The notes under the pieces are model-generated. The model was not told the origin of the DNA. It made no database searches and saw nothing but the letters and a program-made list of their open reading frames with translations. From the NCBI RefSeq assembly GCF_040784915.1, contig NZ_CP160797.1, positions 883,001 to 947,000 on the forward strand: a stretch of 64,000 nucleotides of DNA, written 5' to 3'. A program made the translations under genes and the position numbers. Position 1 is the stretch's first letter, and the number at the start of each line of letters is the position of its first letter. Below are positions 59,700 to 64,000 of this stretch, piece by piece. The DNA comes from Bacillus vallismortis (GTDB taxonomy: Bacteria; Bacillota; Bacilli; Bacillales; Bacillaceae).

Positions 59700-59737
59700 A
59701 ATCTCCTTGCCGAAAAAACGGCAGGGGGATTTTTTGA
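59700..59737 (+). terminator. Terminator after catE
   Basis: Stem AATCTCCTTGCCG / CGGCAGGGGGATT around an A-rich loop, then a T-run. Confidence 0.88.
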
Positions 59738-59812
59738 TTTCCAGAAACTCCTGTCAAAAATACCTTGAGGCAGGTATGATAAGAAGGGAATTGGGTAACG
59801 GGAGTGATGAGC

Positions 59813-61015
59813 GTGAAGGCTCTGTTTTTGACGAGAATGTTCACCCTGATGGTGAGCTGTTTGATGTATCTGTCCATTGTGAAAGAGAATAACTGGTTTG
59901 AATATGCATTTATATCAGCAGGTGCTGCCGTGTATGCAGCCAATCATTTATTACAGAAGCCAGAGACAAATGCCGTTTGGTTTTGTTTAATTGATATCGC
60001 GGTCGGCTTTTCGTTCGGATTTATCTTTCCCGGCACAGGTTTATTCATTATCATGCTCTGTCCGGTTGCAGTCGCCTTTTTTCTGTGCGGGTTTCATAAA
60101 AGAATCGCTTGGTCTGTCTTATGTCTATGCTCTATTTTGTTTTTGATCGTCCTCATCCGTACATATTTGATGTTCGGCAATGAATCTGTCATCGATCATT
60201 TGTCGAGCATGACATTCGTCGTCTTCTGCGGAGTCGTCGGCAAATTAATCCGCAAGCTGCTGGATGCGCAGGAAACGGCAAAACAGCAGTATCAGGAATT
60301 GACGGAATCCCATCTGGCGCTGTCTGCTGCGCACCAGGAGCTGCATTTATATGCGAAGCAGGTTGAAGAGCTGACTGCCATTTACGAGCGGAACAGAATG
60401 GCAAGGGAAATCCATGATACAGTGGGGCATAAAATGACGGCGCTGCTCGTCCAGCTGCAGCTTCTGCGTGAATGGCAAAAAAGAGACGGCCAAAAAGCTG
60501 AGGAGACGGTCGGGGTATGTGAAACGCTTGCCCGTGAAGCGCTTGATGATGTCCGCTTATCAGTGCGCACTCTGCAAACGGAAAATGCTCCTTCGGTCAT
60601 CGATTCACTAAAACAGCTGACAGAAGACTTTTACAAAAATGCGGGCGTCACAACCGAATTTGAGGTCAGCGGTGATCCGGCGACGATCCCGCTGTCTCTT
60701 CATCCGACTCTGGTCAGGACGGTGCAGGAAGCTCTCACCAATGCCAAACGGCATGGCGGCGCCACAGCCTGTTCGATCCAGCTTGCCTGCACCACAGACA
60801 GCATCAGCCTTGTCATTAAGGATGACGGAAAAGGAAATCCCGAGGCGGTACTCGGCTTTGGCCTTTTGAATATGAAAAAACGGACAGCGGAGCATGGCGG
60901 AATGATCCGCTTTGAGAGCGAACGGGATCAAGGATTTACTGTAATCGCGGAATTTTCACTTGCCAATAAAAAATGGAGTTTCGGGCCCGCGCAGCAAAAG
61001 GAGAGTTTATCATGA
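59813..61015 (+). CDS. lnrJ: Linearmycin-sensing histidine kinase LnrJ
   Basis: 400 residues from GTG 59813, which sits 9 nt behind GGGAG; GTG 59804 and ATG 59807 are too close to that site. Five or six N-terminal membrane helices (1-150), a coiled coil, the HisKA_3 box with phospho-acceptor near H201 (REIHDTVGHKM), and a HATPase domain (EALTNAKRHG, GLLNMKKR). NarL-type kinase that senses polyene antibiotics in B. subtilis and acts on LnrK. Stop and lnrK start overlap. Confidence 0.92.
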   Translation: MKALFLTRMFTLMVSCLMYLSIVKENNWFEYAFISAGAAVYAANHLLQKPETNAVWFCLIDIAVGFSFGFIFPGTGLFIIMLCPVAVAFFLCGFHKRIAWSVLCLCSILFLIVLIRTYLMFGNESVIDHLSSMTFVVFCGVVGKLIRKLLDAQETAKQQYQELTESHLALSAAHQELHLYAKQVEELTAIYERNRMAREIHDTVGHKMTALLVQLQLLREWQKRDGQKAEETVGVCETLAREALDDVRLSVRTLQTENAPSVIDSLKQLTEDFYKNAGVTTEFEVSGDPATIPLSLHPTLVRTVQEALTNAKRHGGATACSIQLACTTDSISLVIKDDGKGNPEAVLGFGLLNMKKRTAEHGGMIRFESERDQGFTVIAEFSLANKKWSFGPAQQKESLS

Positions 61016-61674
61016 TTAAGATCATCATTACCGACGATCAGGATATCGTCAGAGAAGGCCTGGCATCGCTGCTTCAGCTTAGAGAAGAGCTTGAGGTGAT
61101 CGCAACAGCGCGAAACGGGCAGGAAGCCTTCGAAAAGGCGAAAGAATTTGAGCCGGATATTGTGTTAATGGACATCCGAATGCCGGTGTCCAACGGAGTT
61201 GAAGGGACAAAACTGATTACAAGCTCGCTGCCCGGCGTAAAGGTTTTGATGCTGACAACCTTCAAGGATTCAGAGCTGATTGCAGAAGCGCTAGAAGAAG
61301 GAGCGAGCGGGTACCTGCTGAAGGACATGTCAGCCGATACGATTGTCAAAGCGGTGATGACCGTTCAATCTGGCGGAATGGTGCTTCCCCCGGAACTGAC
61401 TGCCCAGATGCTGAATGAATGGAAGCGCGAAAAACAGCTGAAAGGAATAAACGAGACAGATAAACCTAAGGAGTTGCTCGACCTGACCGAGCGCGAATTG
61501 GAAGTTCTGGCTGAGCTGGGGTACGGGCTGAATAACAAAGAAATTGCCGAAAAGCTGTACATTACAGAAGGCACAGTGAAAAATCACGTGTCGAACATTA
61601 TCAGCAAGCTATCTGTCAGAGACAGAACCCAGGCCGCTATCTATTCGGTCAGACATGGTGTATCTGACTTTTGA
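61012..61674 (+). CDS. lnrK: Response regulator LnrK
   Basis: 220 residues. Receiver with D8-D9, phospho-acceptor D54 (VLMDIRMP), and a C-terminal LuxR/NarL helix-turn-helix (LTERELEVLAELG, NKEIAEKLYITEGTVKNHV). The ATG at 61012 has AAGGAG behind it; a longer frame lies inside lnrJ. Activates lnrLMN in B. subtilis. Confidence 0.93.
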   Translation: MIKIIITDDQDIVREGLASLLQLREELEVIATARNGQEAFEKAKEFEPDIVLMDIRMPVSNGVEGTKLITSSLPGVKVLMLTTFKDSELIAEALEEGASGYLLKDMSADTIVKAVMTVQSGGMVLPPELTAQMLNEWKREKQLKGINETDKPKELLDLTERELEVLAELGYGLNNKEIAEKLYITEGTVKNHVSNIISKLSVRDRTQAAIYSVRHGVSDF

Positions 61675-61704
61675 CATATGACATTCAGCATATGCGTTTC
61701 TCTG

Positions 61705-61730
61705 AAAAGGCCTGCAATAGGCCTTTTTTT
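61705..61730 (+). terminator. Terminator between lnrK and lnrL
   Basis: AAAAGGCC-TGCAATA-GGCCTTTT with a T-run, so lnrLMN needs its own promoter in the following 85 bases. Confidence 0.9.
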
Positions 61731-61817
61731 CATGCCTTACATTCTATCTGCCGCTACATGCCGCACGCCTTGCTTTTTTCTACAATGACAATGGGTATAA
61801 AAAAGGAGTGAAACGAC

Positions 61818-62753
61818 GTGCTGCAAGCAGAAAACATCAAAAAGGCCTATGGAAAAAAAATAATCGTGAAAGGCATCTCTTTTTCCCTCCAAAAAGGGGA
61901 GTCGTTCGGGCTGCTCGGGCCGAACGGTGCGGGGAAGTCCACAACCATCTCGATGATTTCCGGCCTCATACCGCATGACAGCGGGAATATCACAGTGGGC
62001 GGCTATATAATTGGCAAAGAAACCACCAAAGCGAAACAAAAAATCGGCGTTGTGCCGCAGGAAATTGCTTTATATCCGACGCTGACGGCCCATGAGAATC
62101 TTATGTTTTGGGGGAAAATGTACGGACTAACGCACGGCGAGGCTAAAAAAAGGTCGGCAGAGGTCCTTGATTATGTCGGCCTGACTGAGCGGGCCAAAGA
62201 TAAAATTGAAACATTCTCAGGCGGAATGAAACGGAGAATCAACATCGGTGCCGCCTTAATGCACAAGCCTGAGCTGCTGATCATGGATGAACCGACTGTC
62301 GGCATCGATCCTCAATCGAGAAATCATATTTTAGAAACGGTGAAACAGCTCAATGAAACGGGCATGACGGTGATCTATACGAGTCATTACATGGAAGAGG
62401 TCGAGTATTTATGCGACCGGATCGGCATTATTGATCAGGGAGAAATGATTGCGATCGGCACAAAAAGCGATTTATGCACCCGCCTTGGAGGCGATACCAT
62501 CATTCAGCTCACTGTCAGCGGGCTCGATGAAGCATTTCTTTTTGCGATCCGTTCTCTGGCCCATGTGAATGATGTGACCGTACATGAGTCAGGACTCAAA
62601 ATTGACATTTCTGCGGCCCGCCATGAGAAAGTCGTCACCGGTCTGCTTGCGGAGGCCGCTGCCCATCATATCAACCTGCTGTCTCTTCAAGTGCAGGAAC
62701 CAAATCTGGAGCGCCTGTTTCTGAATCTGACCGGCCGCACGTTGCGGGATTAG
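61818..62753 (+). CDS. lnrL: ABC transporter ATPase LnrL
   Basis: 311 residues, GTG start behind AAAGGAG. Walker [11 protein letters not shown]-loop VPQE, signature [10 protein letters not shown], Walker [14 protein letters not shown], switch YTSHYMEE. The C-terminal part is that of drug-exporting ABC-2 ATPases. With LnrM and LnrN it removes linearmycins from the membrane and gives resistance. Confidence 0.94.
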   Translation: MLQAENIKKAYGKKIIVKGISFSLQKGESFGLLGPNGAGKSTTISMISGLIPHDSGNITVGGYIIGKETTKAKQKIGVVPQEIALYPTLTAHENLMFWGKMYGLTHGEAKKRSAEVLDYVGLTERAKDKIETFSGGMKRRINIGAALMHKPELLIMDEPTVGIDPQSRNHILETVKQLNETGMTVIYTSHYMEEVEYLCDRIGIIDQGEMIAIGTKSDLCTRLGGDTIIQLTVSGLDEAFLFAIRSLAHVNDVTVHESGLKIDISAARHEKVVTGLLAEAAAHHINLLSLQVQEPNLERLFLNLTGRTLRD

Positions 62754-62764
62754 GAGGAACGGCT

Positions 62765-63955
62765 ATGAAAAAAAGCATGTGGATCGCATGGAAAGATCTC
62801 AAAATCAGAATCACGGACAGAAAAGGGTTTATGATGCTGATCTTAATGCCGCTGATCTTGACCTGTATTTTAGGGGCGGCGCTCGGATCGGTTGTTGACG
62901 GAGGCAATCAGATTGAAGACATCAAAGTCGGCTATGTCCAATCAGACCAGTCAGATGCAGCGAACATGTTTAAAACAGATGTGCTCAAAAAAATGAAGTC
63001 GATAAAGGTCACACAAGCCGGCAGCGAAAACGGGATGAAGAAACTGCTTGAAGAAAAGAAAATTGATGTCGGCATCGTCATCCCGAACGATTGGGAAGCC
63101 GGCAAAACTTCAGCTTTTGTTTATGCTGATCCTGATCAAACATTAAAAAGCTCCGTCATCGATACAGCCGCCGCATCTTTCATAGACCAATATAAAGCGG
63201 TAAAAGAAGCCGCATCAGCCTCAATGGACTACGTCAGTGAAACAGCAGCTGTCAAACAAGGAAAACTTGAACCTTCACAGCTTGCCGAAAAGCTGGTAAA
63301 GACGCTTGAAAAAGAAACGGGTGACAAGATTACTATTAAGGAACAATCAGTCGGCAGCAAGGCTGTTACCAGTTTTCAATACTATTCGGCGGCCATGCTT
63401 TGCATGTTTATGCTGTTTCATATGACAGTCGGGGCGAAATCATTTTTACAAGAAAAGGATACGGAAACGCTTGCCAGAATGCTGATGACGCCTGCGCAAA
63501 CATACGCCATCCTCTTCGGAAAATGGCTCGGAACCTATCTGTTTGCCATCATACAATTTTTTATATTTCTGATTGTCACGATCAATGTATTTGGTGTGGA
63601 TTGGGGCGGCAACCTGCTGTTTGTGAGTGTGCTCGGGCTTTCATACGCTGCCGCTGTATCCGGCATTTCAATGCTGCTTGCATCGTGTATCAGCGACATG
63701 AAATCGGCCGATGTGATAGGCGGCTTCGGCATTCAATTGCTTGCGGTTCTTGGCGGGTCCATGCTGCCGCTGTACCAATTTCCGGACTTCTTACAGTCTG
63801 TATCCAAAGCGGTGCCGAATCGATGGGCGCTTGACGGCTTTCTTTCTTTAATGGAAGGGGGAGGCTGGGCTGACCTTCAAAAGCCTGTGCTTCTTTTTGC
63901 GGCGATCGGCCTTTGTTCACTCGTGCTAGGTATCAGACGGCTTCATACAAGATAA
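62765..63955 (+). CDS. lnrM: ABC-2 type permease LnrM
   Basis: 396 residues. One N-terminal helix, a large extracellular domain (about 45-210), then five C-terminal helices, the DrrB/ABC-2 layout. Ribosome site AGGAGG. Membrane partner of LnrL. Confidence 0.93.
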   Translation: MKKSMWIAWKDLKIRITDRKGFMMLILMPLILTCILGAALGSVVDGGNQIEDIKVGYVQSDQSDAANMFKTDVLKKMKSIKVTQAGSENGMKKLLEEKKIDVGIVIPNDWEAGKTSAFVYADPDQTLKSSVIDTAAASFIDQYKAVKEAASASMDYVSETAAVKQGKLEPSQLAEKLVKTLEKETGDKITIKEQSVGSKAVTSFQYYSAAMLCMFMLFHMTVGAKSFLQEKDTETLARMLMTPAQTYAILFGKWLGTYLFAIIQFFIFLIVTINVFGVDWGGNLLFVSVLGLSYAAAVSGISMLLASCISDMKSADVIGGFGIQLLAVLGGSMLPLYQFPDFLQSVSKAVPNRWALDGFLSLMEGGGWADLQKPVLLFAAIGLCSLVLGIRRLHTR

Positions 63956-63969
63956 GGAGGTACACCGAG

Positions 63970-64000
63970 ATGAAAAAAATCATAGCCATTTGCGGTATTG
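63970..64000 (+). CDS. lnrN: Start of permease gene lnrN (3' partial)
   Basis: ATG 10 bases after a strong AAGGAGG; only ten codons are inside the window (MKKIIAICGI). Named from its place after lnrLM. Confidence 0.75.
   Translation, partial: MKKIIAICGI

Overview
The window is chromosomal DNA from a member of the Bacillus subtilis group. From about 30.6 kb onward the gene order is the one I remember from B. subtilis 168: yfjR-yfjQ-yfjP-rlmCD-dus-yfjM-yfjL, acoABCL-acoR, sspH, yfjF to yfjA, malA-malR-malP, yfiB-yfiC, catD-catE, lnrJKLMN. Lengths and start codons also fit. It is not strain 168 itself. It carries extra genes (the peptide synthetase cluster, a lipoprotein gene, an AT-rich acetyltransferase gene) and lacks yfiF-yfiI between catE and lnrJ.

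Region 1 (1-30.4 kb) is the 3' part of a non-ribosomal peptide synthetase (NRPS) cluster that does not belong to the strain 168 backbone. It holds the end of one synthetase, a complete two-module synthetase of about 2,616 residues, a complete five-module synthetase of 6,350 residues with a terminal thioesterase, and a two-component system. Protein sizes, order, domain layout and binding-pocket codes read by eye (Lys, Orn, Ile, unknown, His, Asp, Asn) identify it as a bacitracin-type system (bacA end, bacB, bacC, bacR, bacS). Epimerase domains and condensation-domain types agree with D-Orn7, D-Xaa9 and D-Asp11.

Two things set it apart from classical bacitracin. The adenylation domains for residues 5 and 9 are almost the same DNA (7 differences in 1,055 nt) with an unusual pocket code (DATTIGACVK). 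bacC is also a mosaic of AT-rich and GC-richer blocks with edges inside adenylation domains. The likely product is therefore a bacitracin analogue with one shared residue at positions 5 and 9, probably a bulky aromatic. The bcrABC self-resistance transporter expected after bacRS is absent, and an orphan promoter-like sequence and Shine-Dalgarno lie there.

Region 2 (30.6-39.6 kb) holds housekeeping genes: a dehydrogenase, a CorA-type transporter, a DNA glycosylase, a lipoprotein, the rRNA methyltransferase RlmCD, a dihydrouridine synthase, a GNAT acetyltransferase, YfjM and YfjL. Region 3 (39.6-46.6 kb) is the acetoin dehydrogenase operon, with a near-perfect sigma-54 promoter and clustered AcoR-type half-sites, then acoR and sspH. 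Region 4 (46.6-50.5 kb, minus strand) is yfjF and the yfjA-E operon, with a WXG-like pair and a tandem-duplicated membrane-protein pair. Region 5 (50.8-54.7 kb) is the maltose PTS operon. Region 6 (54.7-64.0 kb) holds a heterodimeric ABC exporter, the catechol-detoxification pair catDE, and the linearmycin-resistance system lnrJKLMN, whose last gene runs off the window.
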